A stretch of DNA of 64,000 nucleotides, taken from Microbacterium terrae. Its GTDB lineage: Bacteria > Actinomycetota > Actinomycetes > Actinomycetales > Microbacteriaceae. Below, piece by piece: positions 33,393 to 42,131 of this stretch; position 1 is the first letter of the stretch, and every line of letters begins with the position of its first letter. The position numbers were made by a program, and so were the translations under genes. The stretch is taken from NCBI RefSeq assembly GCF_017831975.1, contig NZ_JAFDSS010000001.1, positions 2,356,001 to 2,420,000 on the forward strand. The letters are read 5' to 3'. A model generated the notes under the pieces. The model was not told the origin of the DNA, did not search any database, and saw nothing but the letters and a program-made list of their open reading frames with translations.

Positions 33393-33722
33393 TCACGCGC
33401 CAAGGACAACCGCGAGGCTGACGACACCCGCGACGAGTGCGATGAGGCAAAGTGCGAGAAGTAGGCCCGCCGGCATCCCGCCTCTGTCACAATCACGCGC
33501 GAGGATGGTGTCGACGACGCTGAGGCGTCGGCTCGCGCTGAGCCACAGCGCACCGGATGCTGCGAGTCCGGCGGCGCCTGCGAGCACCCACCACGCGTTG
33601 TCGAGCGCGGCGGGCAGCACGCGCAGAGCGACGAGCGAGCCGATGGCGAAGGCGAGGCACGTGCGCCGCCACGCGAGTTCGGTACGCTCCGGCTGGAGCC
33701 CGGGGTCGAACAGTGCCCTCAT
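33393..33722 (-). CDS. DUF202 family membrane protein
   Basis: 109 residues. The start is at 33722 (MRALFDPGLQPERTELAWRR), with the DUF202 motif ERTELAWRRTCLAF and three membrane segments, the last ending LIALVAGVVSLAVVLGA. The family is small membrane proteins of unknown role, often found in adjacent pairs. ATG 33722 overlaps the stop of the frameshifted upstream DUF202 gene by four bases. Confidence 0.85.
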   Translation of the reverse strand: MRALFDPGLQPERTELAWRRTCLAFAIGSLVALRVLPAALDNAWWVLAGAAGLAASGALWLSASRRLSVVDTILARDCDRGGMPAGLLLALCLIALVAGVVSLAVVLGA

Positions 33723-34161
33723 GGGATCAGGATCGCGAGCAGGACGAGCGCACCCGCAGCGGTGACAGCGACGGCGAGCAGCGGTCCGAGGACTGTGGCG
33801 GGGAGCGGCCCGCCGCGACGGAGCGCCCGCTCGGTGCGAGCCCAGTTGAGCCACGCGAGCGCCGGTGTGATGAGCCCGGCGATCACCAGCACGAGGGATG
33901 CTGCGAGCCGGAGGCCGGATGGAGGTCGAGTCCGAGCAGTTCGAGCGCGACACCGCCGGCGATGAGCGCGAGCGCGGTGCGGATCCACGCGAGAAAGGTG
34001 CGCTCGTTGGCGAGCGTGAAGCGGGCGTCAGGTTCGATGCCGTGGCGGAACACCGCGCGCGGGAAGCGGCGGTCGGTCATGCCGCGACTGTCCGGATTCC
34101 GGCGGTGCCCAACGATTCGAGTCGCCGGAGATTCAGCGTCAATGGCGCTCGGGCTGGTCAT
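33719..34161 (-). pseudogene. DUF202 (YidH-like) gene with a frameshift
   Basis: The first half reads [20 protein letters not shown] and ALELLGLDL, the classical YidH N-terminal half, then runs into TGA at 33883. The second half ([20 protein letters not shown], then a third membrane segment) continues in the neighbouring frame and ends at 33719. Restoring one base near GACCTCC (33921-33927) gives a single DUF202 protein with three membrane segments. Total length 443 bases is one short of 148 codons. It could be a true mutation, a sequencing error in a short C run, or less likely a programmed shift. An alternative start is ATG 34080. Confidence 0.75.
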
Positions 34162-34186
34162 TGTCTCTCTCGATCGTCGGGGGATA

Positions 34187-34226
34187 CGAACTGGGGCCGG
34201 GCAGATCACTGCCCGGCCCCAGTTCG
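34187..34226 (-). terminator. Strong terminator of the sulfatase-MFS operon
   Basis: Perfect 18-base arms (34187-34204 and 34209-34226, left arm starting CGAACTGGGG) around an ATCA loop. It begins six bases after the stop of the 21-residue gene on the minus strand and may also stop transcription from the other side. Confidence 0.85.
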
Positions 34227-34232
34227 TGGTTG

Positions 34233-34298
34233 TCAGGAGTGCGCGTTGGCCGCAGTGAGCAGCTGTTCGACCTGCTCCCGAGTCATGCTCGTTCCCAT
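34233..34298 (-). CDS. 21-residue peptide coupled to the MFS gene
   Basis: The peptide reads [20 protein letters not shown] plus a final Ser. ATG 34298 sits in a TGATG junction with the stop of the MFS gene, so it can be translated by termination-reinitiation, and the strong hairpin comes right after its stop. The sequence is hydrophilic and likely one helix. It may be a genuine microprotein or chance reading in a 3' leader; no homologue is known to me. Confidence 0.4.
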   Translation of the reverse strand: MGTSMTREQVEQLLTAANAHS

Positions 34299-35722
34299 CA
34301 GATCGCCTGGCCGTGGGCTTCGGCGTCGAGGATGTGGGCGCGGCGTGCGTCGAGGTCGGCCTCGAGCGCGAGGCGGTCCTTCTTGAACGGCCGGTAGAGC
34401 AGCGACAGCCACACGGCGTTCACGACCATGACGCCGCAGACGATCCAGAGCATCACTCCCTGGAGTCCGATCGTCGCCGCCAGCGCCCCGCCGACCACGG
34501 AGTAGATCGCGAAGCCGATCGATTCGATGATCGAGACGAAGATGGCGAAGGCGGCACCGCGCAGCTCGGGCGGCACGATCGCCATCACCAGCGGACGGTT
34601 CACGGCGGGGTTGAAGCCCTGGGCGAGACCGCAGAGTCCGAAGAGGATGAGGTACGGCATGATGCCGTCGTAGACGACCTGCGTCGTGAAGTAGGCGAAC
34701 ACGGCGAACAGCAGCTGGGCGCCCTGGAGCATGGCGATGCGACCGTAGTTGACGCTGACCTTGTTGAGCCAGTCCGAGAGCAGACCGCCCGAGACGTTTC
34801 CGACGAGGAATCCGATGCCGAAGGGCGCCATCACGGTGGCGGCGAGGGCGACGTCGAAGCCGAACTCCTGCACGAGCATCGTGACGCCGAACACGGCGAG
34901 AAGCATGTGGCTGGACAGCAGGCGGCTGACCAGCAGGATCAGGTAGCTGCGGATCGTGAGGAGCTTGCGAACCTTGGCCCACGTGATCTTCGAGGCAGCT
35001 TCGCGCTCCTCCTTCGAGAAGGTCTTGAGCTGCTCTTCGCCGCCGCCGGTGCCGGGGTCCTTGTAGAACGCGAGGATCAGCAGGCCGAAGACGACGTTGA
35101 GTGCGCCGAAGAAGAAGAAGCCGTAGCGCCACCCGTCCTCGATGTTGGCGAGGCTGCCGATGAGCGGTGCCATGAGCGAGCTGACCGCGGCGGTGCCGCC
35201 GTAGACCCAGCCGACGACGCGGCCGCGCTTCTTGTCTTCGAACGAGTCGCCGATGACCTCGGGGACGAGCACGTGCGCCGCCGCGGTGCCGGCGGCCATG
35301 ATGCCGTAGAGCACGAGCAGCTGAGTGAAGTCCTGCGCGAGACCAGCGGCCACTCCCCAGACGCCCCAGAAGCCGGTGGCGATGGCGAGCACCCATCGGC
35401 GGCCGATCTTCTTCGAGAGGAAGACCCACGCGGGGCCGGCGACGACGCCGACGATACGGCCGACGGCGGCCAGGATGCCCAGGGCGCTGGTCGCAAGACC
35501 CAGCGCCGCGGCGATCACCGGGAACAAGGTCGTCGCCATCGAACCCTCGCCGCCGTCGGCGATCATCGATCCGCCGAGGATGACGAGGTTGGTCTTGCGG
35601 CGCGGAACGCCGCCCTTCTTGTCGAGGTCGCCGTGGCGGATCGCCGCCGTGACGGTCGGGGCAGAGGCTGCCGGAGCCGGCGCGTAGCCGGTCTGCGGTG
35701 GGGTGCTGCTGTCGGTGGTCAT
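34298..35722 (-). CDS. MFS transporter
   Basis: 474 residues with 12 membrane segments. A soluble N-terminal tail (about 1-40) precedes the first span ([20 protein letters not shown]), the conserved loop after segment 2 is [16 protein letters not shown], and a central charged loop ([18 protein letters not shown]) separates the halves. ATG 35722 has GAAGGAG five bases upstream. It is the third gene of the PadR-sulfatase operon and probably imports the sulfated substrate or exports/imports the desulfated product. Confidence 0.9.
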   Translation of the reverse strand: MTTDSSTPPQTGYAPAPAASAPTVTAAIRHGDLDKKGGVPRRKTNLVILGGSMIADGGEGSMATTLFPVIAAALGLATSALGILAAVGRIVGVVAGPAWVFLSKKIGRRWVLAIATGFWGVWGVAAGLAQDFTQLLVLYGIMAAGTAAAHVLVPEVIGDSFEDKKRGRVVGWVYGGTAAVSSLMAPLIGSLANIEDGWRYGFFFFGALNVVFGLLILAFYKDPGTGGGEEQLKTFSKEEREAASKITWAKVRKLLTIRSYLILLVSRLLSSHMLLAVFGVTMLVQEFGFDVALAATVMAPFGIGFLVGNVSGGLLSDWLNKVSVNYGRIAMLQGAQLLFAVFAYFTTQVVYDGIMPYLILFGLCGLAQGFNPAVNRPLVMAIVPPELRGAAFAIFVSIIESIGFAIYSVVGGALAATIGLQGVMLWIVCGVMVVNAVWLSLLYRPFKKDRLALEADLDARRAHILDAEAHGQAI

Positions 35723-35853
35723 GGTCACTCCTTCGTGATGATGGTTTCGGTGAAATCGATTCGGGATGCGTCTGTGGCGGTGCGTTTCGATGCGTTTCGG
35801 TGAGAGTCGGGTCGTGCCGTCAGGTGACGGGTCTTACGGACGAGCTGAGGGCG

Positions 35854-37680
35854 TCACGCCTGCTCGACGGGTTCGACGGGAACGGGCTGATCGGATGCCT
35901 CAGCCGCCGTGAGCAGCTGTGCGAGTCCGGCCAGCACGGGGCGCGGCAGGAGGCCGACCATCATGGCGGCGATCTGCAGCAGGCTCATGCCGCCGATCAT
36001 CTGGATCATGGGTCCGCCCGCGAGCATGGGCGCCCGTTCGACGAGCACCGCGCGGGTGCGGGGGTCGGCGAGCAGCTCGGCGATCGGGCGGTCGAGCACC
36101 ACCCCGTCGGCGCCGAAGTCCTCGGCACTGGCGGCCGGGGCCAGCGACAGCTGCAGCAGCTGCCACTGCGCGTCGATGAGCAGGTGCTCCTCCGTCAGGG
36201 GGCCGGTTTCGGGAAGTCCCAGTCGCGCGAACTGCTCGGTCGGGGCATCCGCCGCCGTCATCGCATCGCGCAGTGCGGTCGCGAGCCGCAGCTCGAGGTC
36301 GGCATCCCTCAACGGCGCGATCTGCTCGGGATCGGTGTGCAGGTCGAACAGCTGGGTGCCGAAGGCGTATGGGCTCACCCACGCCTGAGCAGGCGTCTTC
36401 AGCACCTTGAGCCCCTTGGTGAAGGGGAGCGGGTCGACGAGCTGCGCGTGCGCGAGTTGCTGCTGCGGGAAGAACCCGGTCATCACCGTCGGCATGAGGG
36501 TGTGCTCCGACAGGGGCTGATTCTGCGGTGTCGCCGACGCGCGCATGTAGACATAGCGGCCGTCGGTGACGCAGACGTGCCCGCCGAAGACGCCGAACAG
36601 GCCGTACTCGCGCACCGGGGTGTCGTCGGCGACGACCGGTGCGAGCGAGGAGCCCTGCATGTCGGCGGTGGGATCGACGCCGAAGAAGTCGAGCAGCGTC
36701 GGGCCGAAGTCGATCGTCTGCACGAGCGCACCGCGGCGCTCCCCCGCGACCTGGGCACGCGGGTCCCACACGAACAGCGGGTTGTGGATGGTCTCGTCGT
36801 ACCAGGGCTGCACGTTCTTGCCCCACCACCCGTGCTCGCCGAGCATGAAGCCGTGGTCGGTGCAGACGATCAGCATCGTGTCGTTCCACATGTCGTTCTC
36901 GTCCATGAGGTCGAGCACGCGCCCCAGCGACTCGTCGCACATCGTCAGCAGCGCGGCATACTCTGCCCGGGCGTGCTCGACAGCCTCGGGGGTCTCGGTG
37001 ACCTTGGCGTAGTCGGGCCAGTCGAAGTGCGGACCGTCGTATTCCGCCGCGGCGTAGTGCGTCTTGTATTCGGCGTAGCTGAAGAAGGGTTCGTGGGGGT
37101 CGAAGGTCTCGATCTGGACGAACCAGGAGTCCTCACCCTTGTTGGTCTCGATGAATTCGACGCCGGCGTCGAACGTGAGCGTCTGGGGGTGATCGGCCTT
37201 GTCTTCGAGGTGGGCGCGGTTCACCCAGTCCTGACGCCACAGCTTCGGCTTCACCTTCGCGGTCATGCCCAGCGAATCAGGGATCTCGGGATCGGCCACC
37301 TGCCCCTTCCAGGGGTCGCCCTCCTGACCACGGAAGAACTCGTAGGTCGAATAGCGGTTGTGGTAGGTCGCGCCGCCGTCCTCCCAGTAGTGCTGGTGGT
37401 CGGTAGCCAGATGCGTGTGAACGCCGGCGGCCTTCAGCATCGCGGGCACCGAGTCGTCGAAGGGCTCCAGGGGTCCCCACGAGCGGTGCAGGAAGTTGTA
37501 GCGCCCGGTGTGCATCTCTCGCCGTGCCGGCATACACGGCATCGATCCGCCGTAGCAGTTGTCGAACGTCACCGTGCGGGATGCGAGCCGCTGGAAGTTC
37601 GGCGCGTGCACCCAATCGCCGCCGTAGTTCGGCAGCATCCGCCGGTTCAGGCTGTCGAACATGACCATGATGGCCCTCAT
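35854..37680 (-). CDS. Sulfatase (formylglycine-dependent type I)
   Basis: 608 residues. The sulfatase signature C-x-P-x-R is CMPARREMHTGR with the Cys at residue 49, which must be oxidised to formylglycine. The metal-binding Asp is in VMFDSLNRR (D9), and CTDHGFMLGEHGWWGK supplies the other metal ligands. No signal peptide is visible, so the enzyme may be cytoplasmic. ATG 37680 overlaps the PadR stop by four bases. It would cleave a sulfate ester such as an aryl or sugar sulfate; the substrate is not predictable. The activating enzyme is encoded divergently at 38374-39246. Confidence 0.92.
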   Translation of the reverse strand: MRAIMVMFDSLNRRMLPNYGGDWVHAPNFQRLASRTVTFDNCYGGSMPCMPARREMHTGRYNFLHRSWGPLEPFDDSVPAMLKAAGVHTHLATDHQHYWEDGGATYHNRYSTYEFFRGQEGDPWKGQVADPEIPDSLGMTAKVKPKLWRQDWVNRAHLEDKADHPQTLTFDAGVEFIETNKGEDSWFVQIETFDPHEPFFSYAEYKTHYAAAEYDGPHFDWPDYAKVTETPEAVEHARAEYAALLTMCDESLGRVLDLMDENDMWNDTMLIVCTDHGFMLGEHGWWGKNVQPWYDETIHNPLFVWDPRAQVAGERRGALVQTIDFGPTLLDFFGVDPTADMQGSSLAPVVADDTPVREYGLFGVFGGHVCVTDGRYVYMRASATPQNQPLSEHTLMPTVMTGFFPQQQLAHAQLVDPLPFTKGLKVLKTPAQAWVSPYAFGTQLFDLHTDPEQIAPLRDADLELRLATALRDAMTAADAPTEQFARLGLPETGPLTEEHLLIDAQWQLLQLSLAPAASAEDFGADGVVLDRPIAELLADPRTRAVLVERAPMLAGGPMIQMIGGMSLLQIAAMMVGLLPRPVLAGLAQLLTAAEASDQPVPVEPVEQA

Positions 37681-38279
37681 GCGGATTCCTCCTCAGCGTC
37701 GGCGGTCGACGCAGTACGTGCGATGTCGGCGATGAGCATGGCGCGGATCTCTTCGAGCCAGTCCATCCAGTGGTCGACGGAGTCGGCGCCGAAGAGGTGC
37801 ATCTGCTCGCCGTAGCGCGCCGCGCGCTCCATGTCGAGGCCGGGGATGGGCTCGACGCCGACGTATCCGCGCTTGCGCACACGGCTGGCGGCGACCTGAT
37901 CGCGACGGTAGGTGAGCTCGGTCTCGACCACCCGCAGGGCGGCCTCGACGTCGAGGCCGACGGTGAACGAGAAGCGCGTGTTGAAGTCGGCGTCCTGGAA
38001 GCGGCTGGTCGGCTCGTACGGCGAACGCACCCACTCCAGCAGCACCTGCTGGCCGATCTCGGTGATGCGGTACACCTTGGCGTCGGGCCTGCCTTCGCGC
38101 GGGTCGACCTCGAACTCGACAAGGCCGTTCTTCACCATCCGCGCCAGCTCGCGATAGATCTGACTGTGGTGCGTATTCGACCGGATGAACTGGCCCTCGA
38201 CGTCGAACCACTTCATCAGCTCATAGCCGTGGTAGGGCTTGTTCGCCAGAACGCCCAGCAGCACGTGCTCGAACTTCAT
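37677..38279 (-). CDS. PadR family transcriptional regulator
   Basis: 200 residues. The winged helix has the PadR pattern MKFEHVLLGVLANKPYHGYE and SQIYRELARMVKNGLVEFEV, with a C-terminal coiled-coil dimerisation region. Both ATG 38279 and 38282 follow AGGAGAG; 38279 gives the standard PadR N-terminus. It heads the sulfatase operon and faces the FGE gene. The perfect palindrome at 38307-38324 has the classical ATGT-N8-ACAT arrangement of PadR operators, so autoregulated repression of both directions is likely. Confidence 0.92.
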   Translation of the reverse strand: MKFEHVLLGVLANKPYHGYELMKWFDVEGQFIRSNTHHSQIYRELARMVKNGLVEFEVDPREGRPDAKVYRITEIGQQVLLEWVRSPYEPTSRFQDADFNTRFSFTVGLDVEAALRVVETELTYRRDQVAASRVRKRGYVGVEPIPGLDMERAARYGEQMHLFGADSVDHWMDWLEEIRAMLIADIARTASTADAEEESA

Positions 38280-38306
38280 CATCGCTCTCCTCTTCGTCGA
38301 GTCGCC

Positions 38307-38324
38307 TATGTGCAGATGCACATA
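38307..38324. promoter_or_regulatory. PadR operator
   Basis: TATGTGCAGATGCACATA is a perfect palindrome containing ATGT-N8-ACAT. It lies just downstream of the predicted start of the padR transcript, a good position for repression. A second weaker inverted repeat TAAC-TAGT-GTTA (38327-38338) overlaps the -10 box. Confidence 0.8.
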
Positions 38325-38334
38325 TGTAACTAGT

Positions 38335-38364
38335 GTTATAGCGTGCCCGCGGCGAATGTGTCAA
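38335..38364 (-). promoter_or_regulatory. Sigma-70 promoter of the PadR-sulfatase operon
   Basis: Minus strand: -35 TTGACA (38359-38364), an 18-base spacer, -10 TATAAC (38335-38340). The start is expected near 38328, about 50 bases before the PadR start codon. Confidence 0.75.
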
Positions 38365-38373
38365 GCTTTCGCG

Positions 38374-39246
38374 GTGACGACTTCCCCGACGGATGCCGCG
38401 ACCTGCCTGATACCCGCGGACCGCTACCTGCTCGGCGATGCCTTCGACGAGGGGTACCCGTTCGACGGCGAGGGCCCTCAGTGTGAGGTCGAGCTCGAGG
38501 GCTTCGACATCGATGCGACCCCTGTCACGAACGCCGCCTTTCGACGCTTCGTCGACGCGACCGCATATGTGACCGAGGCGGAGACCTTCGGCGACTCGGC
38601 CGTTTTCCACCTCGCCGTCGCGGCTCGACCCGAGCACGTGCGCGGAAGATTCGGCGGGGCGCCCTGGTGGCTGTCGGTCGCCGGCGCCGACTGGCGGCAT
38701 CCCTACGGGCCACTCTCGAACGTCGACGGCCTCGACGACCACCCCGTCGTCCACGTCTCATGGGCCGACGCGCAGGCGTACGCGGCCTGGGCAGGTCGGG
38801 CGCTTCCCACCGAGGCCCAGTGGGAAGCCGCTGCGCGCGGCGGCCTGCGCGGTGCCCGCTATGCCTGGGGCGACGAGCTCACCCCGGGCGGACGGTGGAT
38901 GTGCAATATCTGGCAGGGCACGTTCCCCACGCGCAACACCCGCGAGGACGGCTGGCTGACCACCTCGCCCGTCGGGACCTACCCCGCGAACGGCTACGGC
39001 CTCTTCGACGTCGCCGGCAACGTCTGGGAATGGTGTGCCGACCGGTTCGAGACCACCCCTGCGTCAGCATCCCGAACCGGAGCCCCGCTGCTGCCGATCG
39101 TCCAAGAGGAGCGCCGCGTGACGCGCGGCGGGTCGTACCTCTGCCACGAGTCGTACTGCAACCGATACCGCGTCGCCGCGCGCACCGGCAACACTCCGGA
39201 TTCGTCGATGGGCAACTGCGGATTCCGCACCGTCAGCGCTGGGTGA
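38374..39246 (+). CDS. Formylglycine-generating enzyme (sulfatase-modifying factor, SUMF1 family)
   Basis: 290 residues, the size of bacterial FGE. The motif RGGSYLCHESYCNRYR carries both active-site cysteines (C257 and C262), followed by NTPDSSMGNCGFRTV as in human FGE. Other conserved parts are ATPVTNAAFRRFVDAT, ALPTEAQWEAAARGG and GLFDVAGNVWEWCADRFE. It would oxidise Cys49 of the sulfatase next door to formylglycine, a copper-dependent reaction in this family. GTG 38374 is chosen; an in-frame ATG at 38356 adds six residues. It is divergent from the PadR-sulfatase operon. Confidence 0.93.
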   Translation: MTTSPTDAATCLIPADRYLLGDAFDEGYPFDGEGPQCEVELEGFDIDATPVTNAAFRRFVDATAYVTEAETFGDSAVFHLAVAARPEHVRGRFGGAPWWLSVAGADWRHPYGPLSNVDGLDDHPVVHVSWADAQAYAAWAGRALPTEAQWEAAARGGLRGARYAWGDELTPGGRWMCNIWQGTFPTRNTREDGWLTTSPVGTYPANGYGLFDVAGNVWEWCADRFETTPASASRTGAPLLPIVQEERRVTRGGSYLCHESYCNRYRVAARTGNTPDSSMGNCGFRTVSAG

Positions 39247-39287
39247 CAGGAGCGTCTCTCGTGGACACCAGAGGCGGCATCCCCACG

Positions 39288-40322
39288 TCATCGCACCCGC
39301 AGTGCTCCAGCATCGACCCGCGCGGTGAAGGTCTGCACGTCGCCGACCTCCTCGCCGTCGATCTCGAACAGTAGCGGCCGGGGCAGTTCGACGCTGATCG
39401 ACGCACCCGTGAGGTGGCGAGCGGTGTCGGCATCCACCGTCTGCGCCTCGGACGTGAACACGCGACGGATGCCGTTGTCCCACACGAACGAGCGGACGGT
39501 GTCGAGCCATCCGGTCACCGTGTCTGCACTGACGAGGAGCGCGTCGAGGAGGCCGTCGTCGACGGCAGCGTCGGGCAGGATCGCGACGCCGCCCTGGATG
39601 GTTCCGCAGTTGCCGATGACGAGCGTGTGGCCGCTCACGGCCTCGGGCTCGCCGTCGTCGACCTTCAGCGTGAAGTCGACGACCTCCGACTTCGACACCG
39701 CCCGGCCGAGTGCTTCGACATAGGCGAGCCAGCCGACCTTGTCCTTCAAGTCGTCGTCGGTCTCCACGAGCATGTGGGCGTCGAGACCGAACCCGACCAT
39801 CACCGCGAAGCCCTGCTCGTCACCGCCCCCGGTGTCGATCCAGCCGATGTCGATGCGCCGCTCATCGCCCCGCAGAGCCCGCTCGAGCGCGGCAGCGACA
39901 TCGCCGATCGGCACCTCGAGGTTGCGGGCGAGCAGGTTGCCCGTGCCCTGCGGCACGATCGCCAGCGCGGCATCCGACCCCGCCAGCACCTCAGCGACCG
40001 CACGCACGGTGCCGTCGCCGCCCGCGACGATCACCAACTGCGCACCGGCGTCGAGGGCGTCGCGCGCGGGCCCGTTGCCAGGGTCGTGTTCGGTGGTCTC
40101 GAACCAGTCTGCGGCGGCGCACGCGGCGGCGTCGACCTTGTCGAAGGCGTCGCGCAGATCGTCGCGCTTAATCTTGCTCGGGTTGTAGACGACGGCGATG
40201 CGGGGTGTGGTCACACCATCACTCTGCGCACCCGCCTGCACCGTGTGCAACCACTTGCGCACGCCGCCTCGGCGCGATAGCGCCAGTGCCGTGTCGAGGT
40301 ACCGCGGTGAGCAATGGCCCAT
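39288..40322 (-). CDS. Diacylglycerol kinase family lipid kinase
   Basis: 344 residues. The catalytic-fold motifs are IAVVYNPSKIKRDDLRDAFD, VIVAGGDGTVRAVAEVL, IVPQGTGNLLARNL and the C-terminal LPRPLLFEIDGEEVGDV. ATG 40322 has GAGGTG upstream, which supports it, though a shorter GTG start at 40214 matches typical family N-termini better. It phosphorylates diacylglycerol or a related lipid in the membrane. It converges on the FGE gene. Confidence 0.9.
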   Translation of the reverse strand: MGHCSPRYLDTALALSRRGGVRKWLHTVQAGAQSDGVTTPRIAVVYNPSKIKRDDLRDAFDKVDAAACAAADWFETTEHDPGNGPARDALDAGAQLVIVAGGDGTVRAVAEVLAGSDAALAIVPQGTGNLLARNLEVPIGDVAAALERALRGDERRIDIGWIDTGGGDEQGFAVMVGFGLDAHMLVETDDDLKDKVGWLAYVEALGRAVSKSEVVDFTLKVDDGEPEAVSGHTLVIGNCGTIQGGVAILPDAAVDDGLLDALLVSADTVTGWLDTVRSFVWDNGIRRVFTSEAQTVDADTARHLTGASISVELPRPLLFEIDGEEVGDVQTFTARVDAGALRVR

Positions 40323-40388
40323 GGCAGGTCACCTCACCGCGTCACGACCACCCACCCGCGCAGCGGGCCCAGCGCCATGAAAGGACGC

Positions 40389-40886
40389 TCACCACCCCAT
40401 CGTGCCGACCCCGCCCTTGAACGGGCCGCGGATCTCGGGGGTGATCCATCCGCCGTAGAACCGGCCGGGCTGCGGTGTCACCTCGACGCCGTCGACGGTG
40501 CACCGGTCCATCAGCGCCGGGTACACCGCGACGCGGTCGCTCAGCGCCTCGTAGCCGGGCAGCGGGGCGGGGTATCCCCACGCGGCGTGCGGTCGCTCTT
40601 CGCCGCCGGCCCGCACGTCGAAGTACCGCGCCGATCCTTTGAACTCGCACGCCGAGCCCCCGGGGCCGCGGATCAGCGCCCCCGGAAGAAACGCGGCCTG
40701 AGGCAGGTAATACACCGGCGGATGACTCGTCTCGAGCACCCGCACGACGTCGGTGGTGTCGACGATCACCTCGCCTCCGAGCACGATGCGCACGCGGCGG
40801 TCCACGCGCTCGACACGTGGCGGGCGCGGGTAGTCCCAGACCGATTCCTGGTCTGCCGAGATCGGTTCCGGCTGCGGATGCTGCAT
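40389..40886 (-). CDS. DUF427 domain protein
   Basis: 165 residues with the DUF427 barrel: VRIVLGGEVIVDTTDVVRVL, SHPPVYYLP, CEFKGSARYFDVRAGGE and RVAVYPALMDRCTVDGVEV. AGGAGG precedes ATG 40886. The function of this family is not established. It is upstream of the lipid kinase by 66 bases on the same strand. Confidence 0.9.
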   Translation of the reverse strand: MQHPQPEPISADQESVWDYPRPPRVERVDRRVRIVLGGEVIVDTTDVVRVLETSHPPVYYLPQAAFLPGALIRGPGGSACEFKGSARYFDVRAGGEERPHAAWGYPAPLPGYEALSDRVAVYPALMDRCTVDGVEVTPQPGRFYGGWITPEIRGPFKGGVGTMGW

Positions 40887-40998
40887 GGCGCCCTCCTCGC
40901 CGCCAGCCTACGAACCGCCCGGCCGACGCGGCTCGATCTCAGCGACCTCCCAGTTGAGAGACGCGCCACCCTCTCCCTCCACTGGTTGACTAGGCGCC

Positions 40999-41643
40999 AT
41001 GGCTCCGGTGGCGATGTTCCCGCTCGGCTCGGTGCTCCTGCCGCATACGCCGCTCGCGCTCCGGCTGTTCGAACCGCGCTACCTGACGATGCTCGGGCGC
41101 CTGCTCGACGACGAGGATCCGCAGTTCGGCGTCGTGCTGATCGAGCGCGGCAGCGAGGTCGGCGGCGAAGACCAGCGCAGCCGCATCGGCACCATGGCAC
41201 GCATCGTGCAGGTCGAGTCGGCCGCCGAGGCGATGCACGTGGTGGCCGTCGGCGGCGAGCGCGTCGAGGTCACCGCGTGGCTCGACGATGATCCTTACCC
41301 GCGCGCCGACGTGACGACGCTTGCGGCACTGGAGTGGGACGACGCACTCGGGCCCCTCCTCGCGGAGGCGGAGGCGATCGTGCGGCGCGTCGTCGCGCGC
41401 GCCACCCTGCTCGGCGAACTCACCGAGTCGGTGAGATGGGATGCCGCGACCGAGCTCTCGGACGACCCCATCGAGTCCACCTGGCAGCTGGCCGCCATCG
41501 CTCCCCTCGGCGACTTCGACCGGCAGACCCTCCTCCACGCGACGACTGCAGGCGGACTGCTGCGGCAGATCATCGACCTCACGCTCGAGCAGGACCTCGT
41601 GCTCGGAGCATCCGGCACCGCCGACGGTCCTGACGAGGACTGA
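40999..41643 (+). CDS. LON peptidase substrate-binding domain protein
   Basis: 214 residues matching the N-terminal substrate-binding (PUA-like) domain of Lon: MFPLGSVLLPHTPLALRLFE, FGVVLIERGSEVGG and RIGTMARIVQVESA, with a helical C-terminal part ending LLRQIIDLTLEQDL. There is no AAA or protease domain. Stand-alone versions are common in actinobacteria, without proven function. It converges on the next minus-strand gene. Confidence 0.9.
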   Translation: MAPVAMFPLGSVLLPHTPLALRLFEPRYLTMLGRLLDDEDPQFGVVLIERGSEVGGEDQRSRIGTMARIVQVESAAEAMHVVAVGGERVEVTAWLDDDPYPRADVTTLAALEWDDALGPLLAEAEAIVRRVVARATLLGELTESVRWDAATELSDDPIESTWQLAAIAPLGDFDRQTLLHATTAGGLLRQIIDLTLEQDLVLGASGTADGPDED

Positions 41644-41667
41644 CCGGATCCGATCACGCCCCCGTCG

Positions 41668-41970
41668 TCACGGCGCCGGCTGAACCCGCATCCGTCCACG
41701 ACCGAACGGCAGGGCGGGCGCCCGATACGCGATCACCGGTGCGTCCGTGGGTGCGAGCATGAGCTCGGCCTGCCCGAACCGCCAGAGCCGGTTGAAGAGG
41801 AACACGCCGATGGTCGCCGCGCGGTCGGCCGGCAGCTGCCACGTGCCGACGCCCCACTGCACCGGCTGGCCGCGTCCCTCGATCACGATCGTCGGCCGCA
41901 CGCCGAAGTAGAGCGCGAACCACGGCCTCGTGAGCCGCAGCTCGACCCGACGGCTGACGGATGCTGTCAC
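41668..41970 (-). CDS. Hypothetical protein
   Basis: 100 residues. GTG 41970 is the start: residues 1-20 are VELRLTRPWFALYFGV-like and include GQPVQWGVGTWQLPADRAAT. It has a beta-rich, amphipathic composition and one hydrophobic stretch (AATIGVFLFNRLWRFGQA). The gap 41971-42131 on the same strand holds nothing else. No family recognised. Confidence 0.55.
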   Translation of the reverse strand: MTASVSRRVELRLTRPWFALYFGVRPTIVIEGRGQPVQWGVGTWQLPADRAATIGVFLFNRLWRFGQAELMLAPTDAPVIAYRAPALPFGRGRMRVQPAP

Positions 41971-42131
41971 GTCGAGGCCCCCTCGCCCGCCTCGACTGCG
42001 GACGCGTGCTCGCGTGCGCGACCCCGGCCAGCAGCGTCGTCGTCACCCAGAATGCGCACAGACCCACCGTACGCGCTCGTCAGCTCACGAACGACGCGCG
42101 GTGAGGCACCCCACGGGTCGCAGCTCCACAC

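Noticed and set aside
33719..33988. Separate 89-residue protein starting MDPHRARAH
   Set aside because: Its first residues are Arg-rich non-coding translation; from PPSGLRL onward it is the second half of the frameshifted DUF202 gene.
33883..34209. Complete 108-residue DUF202 protein
   Set aside because: It ends abruptly after the first membrane segment ([16 protein letters not shown]), unlike the family, and continues in the neighbouring frame.
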